A stretch of DNA of 64,000 bases from Pseudomonas sp. PDM04 (GTDB taxonomy: Bacteria; Pseudomonadota; Gammaproteobacteria; Pseudomonadales; Pseudomonadaceae), in the NCBI RefSeq assembly GCF_014851765.1, contig NZ_JACVAI010000001.1, positions 1 to 64,000 of the forward strand. Direction: 5' to 3'. A program made the position numbers and the translations under genes. Below, one piece after another: positions 16,461 through 25,346 of this stretch. The notes under the pieces were generated by a model. That model ran no database searches, was not told the origin of the DNA, and was given only the letters and a program-made list of their open reading frames with translations. Every line of letters starts with the position of its first letter. Position 1 is the first letter of the stretch.

Positions 16461-16879
16461 CCCACCAAACCACCAAACCCCCAACCCTCCAAACCACAAG
16501 GCCGAGCGTCAGCTCGCCTAGCGCTTTTGCTTTTGCTTTTGATCCACCCGCCCCTTCGGAAGGCTGAGTGGAGGCATTCATCCGGGGAATGGGCGCGCAG
16601 CGCCGTGTGGCGAAGCCGCACACATCGAGAGGAGGTGCAGCGCAGCAAACCGGAGGCGATGTCCCCGGAGGGAGGCCGCAGCGAAGGAACGCCGAGCCCA
16701 AGCGAGGGGCCGGACGCTCGGGGCGAGACCTTTTGGTTCCTTTTGGGGCGTTTGCCAAAAGGGACTCGACCGTCAGGGCGAAACCATAAGCAGCCGTGAC
16801 CGCAGCAATGGATATGTACACCCAAGACAACATGGTCGGCTATCCGGCCGCCATCGCGAGCAGGCTCGCTCCCACAAGG
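16461..16879. repeat. Long intergenic direct repeat, copy B (~420 bp)
   Basis: Second copy of the block described at 15899-16317, in the same orientation about 560 bases downstream. Differences are scattered single bases, a few small gaps, and a block of paired changes in the variable-stem hairpin. The copy ends in a REP about 225 bases before the aromatic amine dehydrogenase operon. Confidence 0.85.
16736..16765. other. Hairpin of repeat copy B, covarying with copy A
   Basis: GTTCCTTTTGG (16736-16746), loop GGCGTTTG, CCAAAAGGGAC (16755-16765): 11 pairs with one G-T. Relative to copy A at least four pairs have changed on both sides (for example T-A to G-C next to the loop), so pairing has been kept while sequence changed. 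Confidence 0.75.
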
Positions 16880-17105
16880 ATCGCTTGATCCCGCAAAAAT
16901 CAGATCCGCCGCAGGCCCGCCATCATTGGGCAATCCAGCTCCCGCAGAGTCGATTGAGAACCACAAAAAAAAAGACTGGCACAGACACACAACCACTTGG
17001 CAGCCACAGCAATTCCCCCCCTCCCCCGGCAAGGCAGAATCGAACTGCAAAAATCTGCCATGCACCCGCGATTTGCGAGAACAACAATTCAGGGAGTTCC
17101 CCCTA

Positions 17106-18254
17106 ATGCGAGCCACCAGGATCACCGTACAGTCAGCGCTGAGTCTCAGCCTGCTGGTACTGGGTTTGAACAATGCCAGCGCGGACCTGCCCGCTGACAC
17201 GATTGGCCAGACCGTTTTGGAATTTCCACCGCAAGCCCACCGGGCTTTCATCGTCGACGTCGAATTCGAGAGCTTCGTGGCGGGCCGCGTGACCGTGGTC
17301 GACCCCGACAAAAAACGCGTCCTCGGCATGGTGCCGACCGGTTTCGCCGCGCCGTCGACGCTCAGCCACGACCAGAAAACCCTCTACAGCGCCGACATCT
17401 GGTATTCCCGTGGCACCCGCGGCACCCGCACCGATGTGCTGACGGCCTGGGACACCTCGACCCTGTCGCCGGCCTGGGAAGTGCTGATCCCGAACAAACG
17501 CGCCGAATCGCTGACCCAGCGCTACGGCCTGAAGACCAGCGGCGATGACCGCTTCGTCTACGTCTACAACTTCACCCCATCGACCTCGGTGACCGTGGTC
17601 GATACTCAGACCAAAGCCGTGGCCACGGAAATCGCGATTCCCGGCTGCGTGCTCAACTACCCGATCGGCAAACGCCGCTTTGCCTCGCTGTGCGGCGACG
17701 GCAGCCTGCAGGTTGTGACGCTTGACGACCAGGGCCAGGAAACCGCGCGCAGCCGCACGCCATTCTTTGACCCGAACGCGGAAAAACTGGTGGAGCGCGC
17801 GGTCAACGTCGGCGACACCTACTACTTCACCACGACCACCGGCACCGTGCGCACCGTGGATTTCAGTGGCGAGGCGCCGAAGATCCTGCCGAGCTGGTCG
17901 CTGACCACCGACGCGGAAAAAAAGGCCGGTTGGGCGCCCGGTGGCTGGCAGTTGATGGCTGTCGCGCCGAAGCTCAATCGCCTGTACGTGCTGATGCATG
18001 ACGCGCACGAACCGATGAAATGGGAAGACCCAAGCCCGCTGATCTGGGCCTTCGACCTGAAGACCGGGAAGAAAATCGCCACCCTGGAAGCCCCGGCGCC
18101 GATCTGGAGCATGCAGGCCACCGGTGACGACAAACCCCTGCTGCTGGGCTCCGACGTCGAGGGCGGCCTGCAGATCTTCGACCTCAAGACCAACCAGCAC
18201 ACCGGCGCCATGGCCAAGGTCGCAAAAACCGCGACCCAGGTCATGAGCTACTAA
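17106..18254 (+). CDS. aauB: Aromatic amine dehydrogenase large subunit
   Basis: 382 residues with a signal peptide (cleavage after NNASA) and a beta-propeller of the methylamine/aromatic amine dehydrogenase heavy-chain family: FIVDVEFESFVAGRVTVVD, STLSHDQKTLYSADIWYSRG and LNRLYVLMHDAHEPMKWEDP are characteristic. The heavy chain pairs with the TTQ-bearing light chain in the periplasm to deaminate primary amines to aldehydes. Substrate class (aromatic, not methylamine) is inferred from the FeaR-like and iac context and the operon form. AGGGAG lies just before the ATG. First of four tightly spaced genes. Confidence 0.85.
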   Translation: MRATRITVQSALSLSLLVLGLNNASADLPADTIGQTVLEFPPQAHRAFIVDVEFESFVAGRVTVVDPDKKRVLGMVPTGFAAPSTLSHDQKTLYSADIWYSRGTRGTRTDVLTAWDTSTLSPAWEVLIPNKRAESLTQRYGLKTSGDDRFVYVYNFTPSTSVTVVDTQTKAVATEIAIPGCVLNYPIGKRRFASLCGDGSLQVVTLDDQGQETARSRTPFFDPNAEKLVERAVNVGDTYYFTTTTGTVRTVDFSGEAPKILPSWSLTTDAEKKAGWAPGGWQLMAVAPKLNRLYVLMHDAHEPMKWEDPSPLIWAFDLKTGKKIATLEAPAPIWSMQATGDDKPLLLGSDVEGGLQIFDLKTNQHTGAMAKVAKTATQVMSY

Positions 18255-18267
18255 TCGAGGTTCGGCC

Positions 18268-18807
18268 ATGCATCCAGATCCGATCTTCATCATTGCCAGC
18301 GCACTGGCCATCGCCGTGCTGCTGGCCAGCGCCGCGACCCACAAGTTGCGTGCGCCGGCGCGCTTCAGAAAACAACTGGCGGACTACCAACTGCTGCCCG
18401 ACGTTCTCGTTCGGCCCATCGCCCGAACGATTCCCGTGGCTGAGCTGATGATTGCCTTTGCGCTGCTGGTGCCGGCCTGGCGCGTCTACGCAGCGCTGAC
18501 GGCTGCGGGGCTGATGGCCCTGTACGCCGCCGCCATCGGCATCAACCTGTGGCGCGGTCGCCGCGACATCGACTGCGGCTGTGCCGGCCCTGACCAGGCA
18601 CAACCGCTGCGCCCGGTCCTGCTGCTACGCAACAGCGCCCTGGTGGGACTGGCGCTGCTGGCCAGTGTCTCGCCAGTGGTGCGCGACCTGGGTGTGTTCG
18701 ACGGCTTCGTCACCGTCGCCGCCAGCGCCGTTGCGCTGCTGATTTACGCCGCAGCCGATGGCTTGCTGGCGAACTCCCCTCTTCTGCTCAAACTGATTGG
18801 TAGGTGA
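18268..18807 (+). CDS. aauE: MauE/AauE-like membrane protein for amine dehydrogenase maturation
   Basis: 179 residues with four to five hydrophobic helices (IIASALAIAVLLASAATHKL near the start) and a conserved cytoplasm-adjacent CGCAGPD motif around residue 110. It belongs to the MauE/DoxX-related family needed, with MauD, for disulfide formation in the cysteine-rich light chain. It starts 13 bases after aauB and ends 3 bases before aauD. Confidence 0.85.
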   Translation: MHPDPIFIIASALAIAVLLASAATHKLRAPARFRKQLADYQLLPDVLVRPIARTIPVAELMIAFALLVPAWRVYAALTAAGLMALYAAAIGINLWRGRRDIDCGCAGPDQAQPLRPVLLLRNSALVGLALLASVSPVVRDLGVFDGFVTVAASAVALLIYAAADGLLANSPLLLKLIGR

Positions 18808-18810
18808 TCA

Positions 18811-19437
18811 ATGGAAGGCCTAATCGTTTCCAACGTTCTGCTCTGGGTACTGCTGGTTGCCGTGGCGTTTGTCGTCATGGGCCTGGTACGCCAGATTGGT
18901 GTATTGCACGGGCGCCTGGCGCCGGCCGGTGCACTGATGGTCGACAAAGGCGTGGCGGTCAACGAACCCGCGCCCCAAGTCACCGCATCGGACCGCCACG
19001 GGCGCCCGGTGAATTTCGGCTATGCCGGTGAAAAGTCGCAGTTGCTGTTCTTCCTCTCGCCGACCTGCCCGATCTGCAAGTCGCTGCTGCCGGCGATCAA
19101 ATCCATTGCCAGGGAACAGGCCGATCGCCTGGACGTGGTGTTCATCAGCGACGGCGACATGGACGCCCAGCAAGCGCTGATCCGCGAACACAAGCTGGAC
19201 GACGTCACCTACGTGGTCGGCCCGGAAGTGGGCATGACCTACCAGATCGGCAAGCTGCCCTACGCCGCCCTGATCGACAAGGCCGGCACCCTGCGCGCCA
19301 AGGGCCTGGTGAACTCCCGGGAACACCTGGACAGCCTGTTCGAAGTGGAACACCTCAAACACGCAACGCTGCAGCAATACCTCAATGCTCAGCCCCACGA
19401 CCACGCTCACGACCATAGCCACGGCCATAGCCACTGA
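18811..19437 (+). CDS. aauD: MauD/AauD-like thioredoxin-fold maturation protein with His-rich tail
   Basis: 208 residues: an N-terminal membrane anchor (VLLWVLLVAVAFVVMGLV), then a thioredoxin-like periplasmic domain with the active pair in SPTCPICKSLLPAI. It is thought to isomerise or form the six disulfides of the light chain. The last 14 residues alternate His with Asp or Ser (HDHAHDHSHGHSH), an unusual metal-binding-like tail for the family. Start is 3 bases after the aauE stop. Confidence 0.85.
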   Translation: MEGLIVSNVLLWVLLVAVAFVVMGLVRQIGVLHGRLAPAGALMVDKGVAVNEPAPQVTASDRHGRPVNFGYAGEKSQLLFFLSPTCPICKSLLPAIKSIAREQADRLDVVFISDGDMDAQQALIREHKLDDVTYVVGPEVGMTYQIGKLPYAALIDKAGTLRAKGLVNSREHLDSLFEVEHLKHATLQQYLNAQPHDHAHDHSHGHSH

Positions 19438-19455
19438 TAAGGCAGGGAGACTTTC

Positions 19456-19977
19456 ATGAAACTGCTGGATCTGTTGTTCGAGCGCTCGACGCGCCGTGTT
19501 GCCGACACCACTTCGCGCCGCAAACTGCTGTCGCGCATGGGCTCGCTGATGGTGGCCGGTGCCGCCCTGCCTCTGCTGCTGCCACTGGATCGCACCAGCA
19601 AGGCACTGGCCGCCACCGACCCGAAAGCCGGCGACCCCGGTGATCCGAACAGCTGCGACTACTGGCGCTACTGTTCCATCGACGGCTTCCTGTGCAGTTG
19701 CTGCGGCGGTTCGGTGACGTCCTGCCCGCCGGGCACCGAGGCCTCGCAAGTGACCTGGATCGGCACCTGCCGCAACCCGGCCGACGGCAAGGACTACATC
19801 ATTTCCTATAACGACTGCTGCGGTAAGCAAAGCTGCGCCCAGTGCGCCTGCACCCGTAACGACAGTGAAGAACCGGCCTACCGCCCGTTCAACAACAACG
19901 ATGTGAACTGGTGCCTGGCCGCCAAATCGCACATCTACCATTGCACCGTTTCGATCATCCGTGGCGTGGCGGTCTGA
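19456..19977 (+). CDS. aauA: Aromatic amine dehydrogenase small subunit (TTQ enzyme)
   Basis: 173 residues with a twin-arginine signal (SRRKLLSRMG) ending near KALAA. The mature part is cysteine-rich (CSCCGG, DCCGK, CAQCAC) as in TTQ light chains with six disulfides. The two cofactor tryptophans are Trp101 (TWIGTC) and Trp152 (VNWCL), exactly 51 apart as in known family members, and the active-site Asp is Asp120 (YNDCC), 19 after the first Trp. AGGGAGA precedes the ATG. Last gene before the terminator at 19986. Confidence 0.9.
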   Translation: MKLLDLLFERSTRRVADTTSRRKLLSRMGSLMVAGAALPLLLPLDRTSKALAATDPKAGDPGDPNSCDYWRYCSIDGFLCSCCGGSVTSCPPGTEASQVTWIGTCRNPADGKDYIISYNDCCGKQSCAQCACTRNDSEEPAYRPFNNNDVNWCLAAKSHIYHCTVSIIRGVAV

Positions 19978-19985
19978 CGCGCATT

Positions 19986-20022
19986 GGCCGCCGCTTGTTC
20001 AGGCAATCGGCGGCCTTTTTTT
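19986..20022 (+). terminator. Rho-independent terminator after aauA
   Basis: GGCCGCCG (19986-19993) pairs perfectly with CGGCGGCC (20008-20015) and is followed by seven T. It separates the amine dehydrogenase genes from the cytochrome c gene, which may be made by read-through. Confidence 0.92.
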
Positions 20023-20048
20023 GGGCATTTTCTGCTGAGGTGTACGTT

Positions 20049-20570
20049 ATGCGCAGGTTGCTCCTGCTTGGCCTGGCCGGCATCATGGCCGCCCCGCTCG
20101 TCCATGCACGTGCCATCCCTGATCCGGCCCAGCGTCACGCGCCGGGCAATGAAGCGTTGCAGACACCGATTGACCAGGCCGGCTACAGCGTCGGCGTGAA
20201 CTACCAACTGCAATGCGCCGGCTGCCACCTGGGCAATGGTATGGGCTCCCCCACCAATGACACCCCACGAATGGCCGGATTTGTCGGCAATTTCTTGAAA
20301 GTCTCCGGCGGCCGCGAGTTTCTCGTGCGCGTCCCCGGCATGTCGCAATCGGCGTTGAACAACGCGCAACTGGCCGACCTGCTCAACTGGCTGATGCGCC
20401 CCGACGGCATGGCCGGCAAGAGCACGCCCGAGCATTACCAGCCCTACACGGCGGAAGAGGTGACGGCCCTGCGCGCCGAAACCATGCTCAACCTCCCCGG
20501 CACCCGCGCCGAGCTGATCAAGGCGATGCGCGCGCAAGGCATTGCCATCGAAGACGGCATGAACAACTGA
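20049..20570 (+). CDS. Periplasmic monohaem cytochrome c, likely amine dehydrogenase partner
   Basis: 173 residues with a signal peptide (MRRLLLLGLAGIMAAPLVHA) and one haem-binding site CAGCH (Cys56, Cys59, His60). Two Met in the C-terminal half (for example VPGMSQS) could supply the second ligand. It lies right after aauBEDA in the same direction, and a small cytochrome gene also follows the aau genes of Alcaligenes faecalis, so it may take electrons from the dehydrogenase or its blue copper acceptor. TGAGGTGTACGTT precedes the ATG. Confidence 0.8.
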   Translation: MRRLLLLGLAGIMAAPLVHARAIPDPAQRHAPGNEALQTPIDQAGYSVGVNYQLQCAGCHLGNGMGSPTNDTPRMAGFVGNFLKVSGGREFLVRVPGMSQSALNNAQLADLLNWLMRPDGMAGKSTPEHYQPYTAEEVTALRAETMLNLPGTRAELIKAMRAQGIAIEDGMNN

Positions 20571-20580
20571 GCACAGGCCC

Positions 20581-21408
20581 CTAGCGAAGCTTGCTGCCCT
20601 GCCCCCACTCACGCGGGCTGACCCCGGTCTTGCGACGAAACGCCCTGGCCAGCGCCGATGGACTTTCATAGCCGACTTCATCGGCGATCAAGGCAATCGA
20701 CTTGCCCTCGCGCAAGCGTTTCTGCGCCAGACTGATCCGCCAGCTCACCAGATAATCCACCGGTGTCTGCCCGACCACCTGACGAAAGTGTTCGGCAAAA
20801 CTGGCCCTGGACATGTTGGCGGCCGCCGACAGCTCGGCCACGGTCCAGGCCCTGGCCGGCGTGTCGTGCATCAGGCTCAGGGCCCGCGCCAACCGTGGAT
20901 CGGCCAGGCCGGCCATCAAGCCGGGGCTCTGCTCACGGCTGCTCAGCAGGTGTCGCAGCAACTGAATCACCAGCACCTCGAACAAGCGGTCCATCATCGC
21001 CTCTCGCCCGCACTGGCCGTCGAAGGCTTCGTTGAACAACCAGTCGAGCGTGCCTGCCAGGCTCGGCACGTCGTTGAGGTCCAGCACCAGATAATCGGGC
21101 AAGGCCGCTGCCAGCGCATTGCCCGCCCCGCCATCGAAATCCAGTGAGGCGCACACCAGCTGCGTGTCGGACGCATCGGTCGCAAACAGCCGGTGGCGGT
21201 AAGGCCTGGGGAAAAAGATCAGCGTGGGGGTATTGAGTTGCAGTTCGCGCTCGTCAGCCAGCTTCAGGCTCAACTCGCCGCCGCGCAGAAGATGCAGGTG
21301 GCCGCAGGCCTGCTCACCGTCAAAGGCCGTGACACCGCAGAATGTACCGCTGTGGAAGGTTCCGGCACTGACGCCGAAATGGCTGAGCAAGGTGGACAAA
21401 CGATCCAT
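20581..21408 (-). CDS. AraC-family regulator with cupin-like sensor domain
   Basis: 275 residues. The N-terminal cupin-type domain contains GHLHLLRGGELSL and PTLIFFPRPYRHRL. The C-terminal tandem helix-turn-helix has WTVAELSAAANMSRASFAEHF and IALIADEVGYESPSALARAF. Divergent from the AhpD-like and glutaredoxin genes across 131 bases, which it probably controls. AGGAGTTTCGCC precedes the ATG. Confidence 0.85.
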   Translation of the reverse strand: MDRLSTLLSHFGVSAGTFHSGTFCGVTAFDGEQACGHLHLLRGGELSLKLADERELQLNTPTLIFFPRPYRHRLFATDASDTQLVCASLDFDGGAGNALAAALPDYLVLDLNDVPSLAGTLDWLFNEAFDGQCGREAMMDRLFEVLVIQLLRHLLSSREQSPGLMAGLADPRLARALSLMHDTPARAWTVAELSAAANMSRASFAEHFRQVVGQTPVDYLVSWRISLAQKRLREGKSIALIADEVGYESPSALARAFRRKTGVSPREWGQGSKLR

Positions 21409-21539
21409 GGCGAAACTCCTGCCGGCAAGTCTGGACGATCTGTCGCATATCCTCGACGATTTGCAGCCAATAAGCCAGAGCCGATCATTAACATGGCTTC
21501 CGTACCCAGCGCATACCGCGCCCTTTACGGAGAATCGCC

Positions 21540-22058
21540 ATGAGCCGCATCAACACCCTGAACCTTGAACTCGCCACTGACGCCACCCGCCCCCTGCTGG
21601 AAGGCGTACAGAAAAAAATCGGCTTCCTGCCCAATGTGTTCAAGACCCTTGCCCTTGCACCGGTGGTGCTGACCTCTTACCTGCAACAATCGGCCACCCT
21701 CGGGAAAACCTCGCTGAGTGCCAAGGAGAAAGAAGCCATCTCCCTGGCCACTTCCCAGGTCAACGGTTGCGACTACTGCCTGAGCGCCCATACGTTCTTC
21801 GGCGGCAAGGTCGGGTTGTCGGCGCAAGAGATCCTCGATGCACGCCATGGCCAACTCGATGCCTACGCCACCCTCGCCCGGCAGATCACCGAAAGCCGTG
21901 GCCGCTTGAGCGACGAGCAGATAGCAGCGGCTCGGGCGGCGGGCATCGACGACGTCAAGATCATCGAAGTGATCGCCCTCGTGGCTTCGCAAACACTGAC
22001 CAACTACCTCAACAACGTAGCGCTGACCGATATCGACTTCCCGGCCATCGACGCTTGA
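21540..22058 (+). CDS. Carboxymuconolactone decarboxylase/AhpD-like protein
   Basis: 172 residues with the CMD-domain motif CDYCLSAHTFFG, where a Cys pair and a downstream His form the AhpD-type relay. Such proteins reduce peroxides or handle thiol oxidation. The next gene is a glutaredoxin, a natural electron donor. GGAGAATCGCC precedes the ATG. Confidence 0.88.
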   Translation: MSRINTLNLELATDATRPLLEGVQKKIGFLPNVFKTLALAPVVLTSYLQQSATLGKTSLSAKEKEAISLATSQVNGCDYCLSAHTFFGGKVGLSAQEILDARHGQLDAYATLARQITESRGRLSDEQIAAARAAGIDDVKIIEVIALVASQTLTNYLNNVALTDIDFPAIDA

Positions 22059-22087
22059 ACTGACGCCCTCATCCAGGAGTACCGCTG

Positions 22088-22342
22088 ATGAACACTGTGA
22101 CGCTCTACACCACCGACACCTGTCCGTACTGCCGCAACGCCAAGGCGTTGCTGGCGAGCCGAGGGATTGCCGCCGAGGAAATCAACGTTCAAGCCGAACC
22201 CGGGAAATTCCAGGAAATGCTCAGCCGTAGCGGTGGTCGCCGAAGCGTGCCACAGATCTTCATCGGGCAGACCCATGTCGGAGGCTTCGACGAGCTGGCC
22301 AGGCTGGATCGTCAGGGCAGCTTGCTGTCGATGCTGGCCTGA
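22088..22342 (+). CDS. grxC: Glutaredoxin, GrxC type
   Basis: 84 residues with the dithiol site TCPYC at residues 10-14, the cis-Pro motif SVPQIFIG and the C-terminal GGFDEL. It starts 30 bases after the AhpD-like gene and is presumably co-transcribed. CAGGAGTACC precedes the ATG. Confidence 0.9.
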   Translation: MNTVTLYTTDTCPYCRNAKALLASRGIAAEEINVQAEPGKFQEMLSRSGGRRSVPQIFIGQTHVGGFDELARLDRQGSLLSMLA

Positions 22343-22610
22343 GCCCGGATTTCCCTCGATGCCCACGTGACAGGCTTCATTTTTTGACAAGGATGTTGTA
22401 TCAAACCTCAGCAATATCGTGATTGATTGCCCAGTACTGCTAAAGTGACAGCACCCGTCTCCATCTACCGGGACCTGAACATTCCGGCGATGGATGACGT
22501 GTGATGAGTTTGAGTGGCTTGCCGGTGACGCCAGGGCTCTCGTGGGGGGCTGATTGACCTGAATCTCGTCAGTATCGTCGAGCGCGAAGGAAAGCAAATG
22601 AGGTCCAAGC

Positions 22611-24035
22611 ATGATTTTTGAGCCTAACAACACCCGTTCCGTGCTCCAGCGTAGAAGCAGTACCAGTACAGTGATTCAGGCCGGTCTCGATTGCGTTGCG
22701 GTCACCGGCGTTGCCTGGTTCTTGATCAACTACCACATTGGCTACCTCACTCAAGACTACGTCATCATGCTGCTGTTGCTGCTCGGGGCATTGGCCGTGG
22801 TCTACGACCACTACGCCATCTACCGCAGCAACGTGGTGTTTACCGTCAAGGCCTTCAAACTTCTCAAAGCGTGGACCGCCACGTTCGGGTTCCTGGTGGC
22901 CATGGCGTTCCTGACCAAACAGAGCGAAGTGTATTCCCGCCTGTTGATGGGCGAGCTGTTCGTGCTCGGTTATATCGCCCAGTTGCTGTTGCACCTGGGC
23001 ACCCGGGAAATGCAAAAGAAGTTCCTGGCCCATCCGACGCAACTGGAAAATGCGCTGATCATCGGTTCGGGCGAGCTGGCCAGCTACCTGCACAAGAAAA
23101 TCAGCACCAACCCCTGGCTGGGCGAGCGTATCGTCGGCTGCGTGCTGATTGGCGCGGACGACGACCGGGGAAAGGAGCCGGCGAATGGCAAGCATCGCCT
23201 GGCGATACTGGGCGACATCTCGCACCTGGATGAACTGGTGGTCAAACACTCCATCCGCACCGTTTATTTCGTCACGCCGCTGGGGGGATCGGAGGTCATC
23301 CAGGATGTTTACCTGAGGCTGTTCGACAAACACATTTCGGTTAACTGGGTCCCGGACATCTTTTCGCTGCGCCTGATCAACCACAGCGTGCGCGAAATTG
23401 CCGGCATTCCCGTGCTGACCCTCTCGGAAACCCCGCTGATCGGCATGCGCCTGTTCCTGAAAAACCTCGAAGACAAAGTCCTGACCTTCCTCATCCTGTT
23501 GTTCGCCGCGCCCGTGCTGGCGCTGGTGGCCCTGGCAATCAAACTCGACAGCCCGGGGCCGGTGTTTTTCCGCCAGGAGCGCATGGGCTGGAGTGGCGAG
23601 TCGTTCCGTATCTGGAAATTCAGAAGCATGGTGGTCCATCAACCGACCGATGGCACCATCAAGCAGGCCCAGAAGAATGATCCGCGGGTCACCCGGGTGG
23701 GTGCGTTCATTCGCCGTACCAGCCTCGATGAACTGCCGCAGTTGTTCAACGTGTTGATGGGCGAAATGTCTTTGGTGGGCCCTCGCCCGCATGCCATCCA
23801 GCACGACGTGCAGTACTCCCCGGATGTGTCGGGCTATTTCGCCCGCCACAACATCAAGCCCGGCATTACCGGTCTGGCCCAGGTACGCGGGCTACGGGGC
23901 GAAACCCGGGAAATCGACCAGATGATCCGCCGGGTCGATTCGGACATCGAGTACATCAACAACTGGTCGCTCTGGCTCGACTTCGTGATTCTGGTGCGTA
24001 CGGTGTTTGCCTTCTCTGGCAAGCACGCGTACTAG
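22611..24035 (+). CDS. Undecaprenyl-phosphate sugar phosphotransferase (WcaJ/PslA type)
   Basis: 474 residues: four N-terminal membrane helices, a CoA-binding-like Rossmann segment ([18 protein letters not shown]), a fifth helix ([20 protein letters not shown]) and the bacterial sugar transferase domain with [30 protein letters not shown] and [10 protein letters not shown]. It loads the first sugar-1-phosphate, probably glucose, on the lipid carrier. It is the only rightward gene at this end of the exopolysaccharide locus, preceded by about 270 non-coding bases. Confidence 0.9.
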   Translation: MIFEPNNTRSVLQRRSSTSTVIQAGLDCVAVTGVAWFLINYHIGYLTQDYVIMLLLLLGALAVVYDHYAIYRSNVVFTVKAFKLLKAWTATFGFLVAMAFLTKQSEVYSRLLMGELFVLGYIAQLLLHLGTREMQKKFLAHPTQLENALIIGSGELASYLHKKISTNPWLGERIVGCVLIGADDDRGKEPANGKHRLAILGDISHLDELVVKHSIRTVYFVTPLGGSEVIQDVYLRLFDKHISVNWVPDIFSLRLINHSVREIAGIPVLTLSETPLIGMRLFLKNLEDKVLTFLILLFAAPVLALVALAIKLDSPGPVFFRQERMGWSGESFRIWKFRSMVVHQPTDGTIKQAQKNDPRVTRVGAFIRRTSLDELPQLFNVLMGEMSLVGPRPHAIQHDVQYSPDVSGYFARHNIKPGITGLAQVRGLRGETREIDQMIRRVDSDIEYINNWSLWLDFVILVRTVFAFSGKHAY

Positions 24036-24050
24036 CGACCCTGAAAATCC

Positions 24051-24140
24051 CCTGTGGGAGCCTGCTCGCGATGGCGGGCTGACAGTCGCCATCGCAGTGC
24101 CGGTGCAGCCATCATCGCGAGCAGGCTCGCCCCGGCACAG
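24051..24140. repeat. REPIN between convergent exopolysaccharide genes
   Basis: CCTGTGGGAGCCTGCTCGCG at the left and ATCGCGAGCAGGCTCGCCCC at the right form a REP doublet with an inner ATGGCGGGCTGAC stretch. It lies between convergent stop codons and may act as a bidirectional terminator. Confidence 0.8.
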
Positions 24141-24142
24141 GT

Positions 24143-25291
24143 TCAGCGATATTGCAGGATGGCTTCATTGTGTGAAGACGGAAAAAGATCCAGCGTACGT
24201 TCGACCTCGTCCGGGTCGATCCTGAAGCCGTCACCCTCCGGTGTACCGACCACAAAACCGAAGTTCTGGTGATCACGGTCCGTCAGGTACTTGAAAAAAC
24301 ACAGGAAGCGATTCGGCGGCTGCAACACCAGCAGCGAACCGCCCGGCGGCAACACATTCACCCCATGAATCAGCTGGCTACCCTCGATGCCGACCACGGT
24401 TTGGGCCCCGGCACACGCCGCGACAATGGTCGGCACATCGCAAGTGGCAGGATCGAGAATACGAAACCCCCGGCGGTCGCGCAGTCGCTCGGCCACTTCC
24501 ATCTCATTGCGCAGGCGCCGCAAGGCACCGTGACCGCCTCGCAGAATGAACACCCCGGGATGAGTGCTGACGTTGACATGAGAGAGCAACTGCTCGCCCA
24601 TCGCCCGGAAACGCAGGTGTTTATTCAGGTTCTGGCTAAGGTCGTTGAAAATCACCAACTCCCGGAAATACGCATTGCGCAAGCGCACCGGATTCATGCC
24701 CAGCCAACGCTCGTAACCGGGCGCGTGCAGAATGCCGTTGCGGGCGATGGACACATTGTCGGCAAAGGGCGCGGTGGTCACCGGAACCCCTTCGTCGCAG
24801 GCCAGGCGATAGGTCAGGCAGTCATCCATCAGCCAGGTGCCGAACCATTTGTTGCCGCCCATGGTGCAATACAACGCGCCACGATCGATTTCGTTTTCCA
24901 CGCGTATTCCGGGAAACCGCCCCCCTGGGGTCAGCCACGACTTGGCATTACCCTTGTACAGGGCGCCATCGATCATCCACACGTCCTTGAGCAGGAACCC
25001 CCGGGTCGCGCCATGCTCGACACGCCCGACACCTTCCATGGTACGGCGGGGATGTTCATTGGGGTAAAACAGCGCCTCCTCCCATCCGGTGACACGCTCA
25101 AGCTGGTTGGGCAGGAAAAACGCCGCAGGTGCAATCGCGGTCGAACCTGGGGCAATTTCCCAGGTTTTTACCGCCAGGCTTTCCAGGGTCGCCGACGGCT
25201 TGCGTGTAACACGGGTGTTGAACATGTATTTATACGCAGCCAGGCTCCACCGGTGAGGATGCCCATTGCTCAGTGCATTGAATTCCAACAT
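24143..25291 (-). CDS. Glycosyltransferase family 61 protein
   Basis: 382 residues. The C-terminal half has the DUF563/GT61 signature: VGIEGSQLIHGVNVLPPGG, preceded by NDLSQNLNKHLRFRA and HPGVFILRGG. The active-site region keeps the GxEGxxL motif. GAGGGTGGGCAC precedes the ATG. Probably the last gene of the leftward exopolysaccharide unit; its acceptor sugar is unknown. Confidence 0.8.
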   Translation of the reverse strand: MLEFNALSNGHPHRWSLAAYKYMFNTRVTRKPSATLESLAVKTWEIAPGSTAIAPAAFFLPNQLERVTGWEEALFYPNEHPRRTMEGVGRVEHGATRGFLLKDVWMIDGALYKGNAKSWLTPGGRFPGIRVENEIDRGALYCTMGGNKWFGTWLMDDCLTYRLACDEGVPVTTAPFADNVSIARNGILHAPGYERWLGMNPVRLRNAYFRELVIFNDLSQNLNKHLRFRAMGEQLLSHVNVSTHPGVFILRGGHGALRRLRNEMEVAERLRDRRGFRILDPATCDVPTIVAACAGAQTVVGIEGSQLIHGVNVLPPGGSLLVLQPPNRFLCFFKYLTDRDHQNFGFVVGTPEGDGFRIDPDEVERTLDLFPSSHNEAILQYR

Positions 25292-25346
25292 GTGCCCACC
25301 CTCTAACCGAGGTTATACCCCATCAACTTTCAAGTCGGAAACTTAT

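Noticed and set aside
15391..16834. Several frames of 60-340 codons across the repeat region
   Set aside because: They read through REPs and the duplicated 420 bp block and are not kept in frame between the two copies.
15899..16879. CRISPR array from repeated REP-like units
   Set aside because: Repeat spacing is irregular, units are long and REP-derived, and no cas gene is present.
16950..17106. Possible sigma-54 promoter (TTGGCAGCCACAGCAAT) before aauB
   Set aside because: GG and GC elements are 8 bases apart instead of 10.
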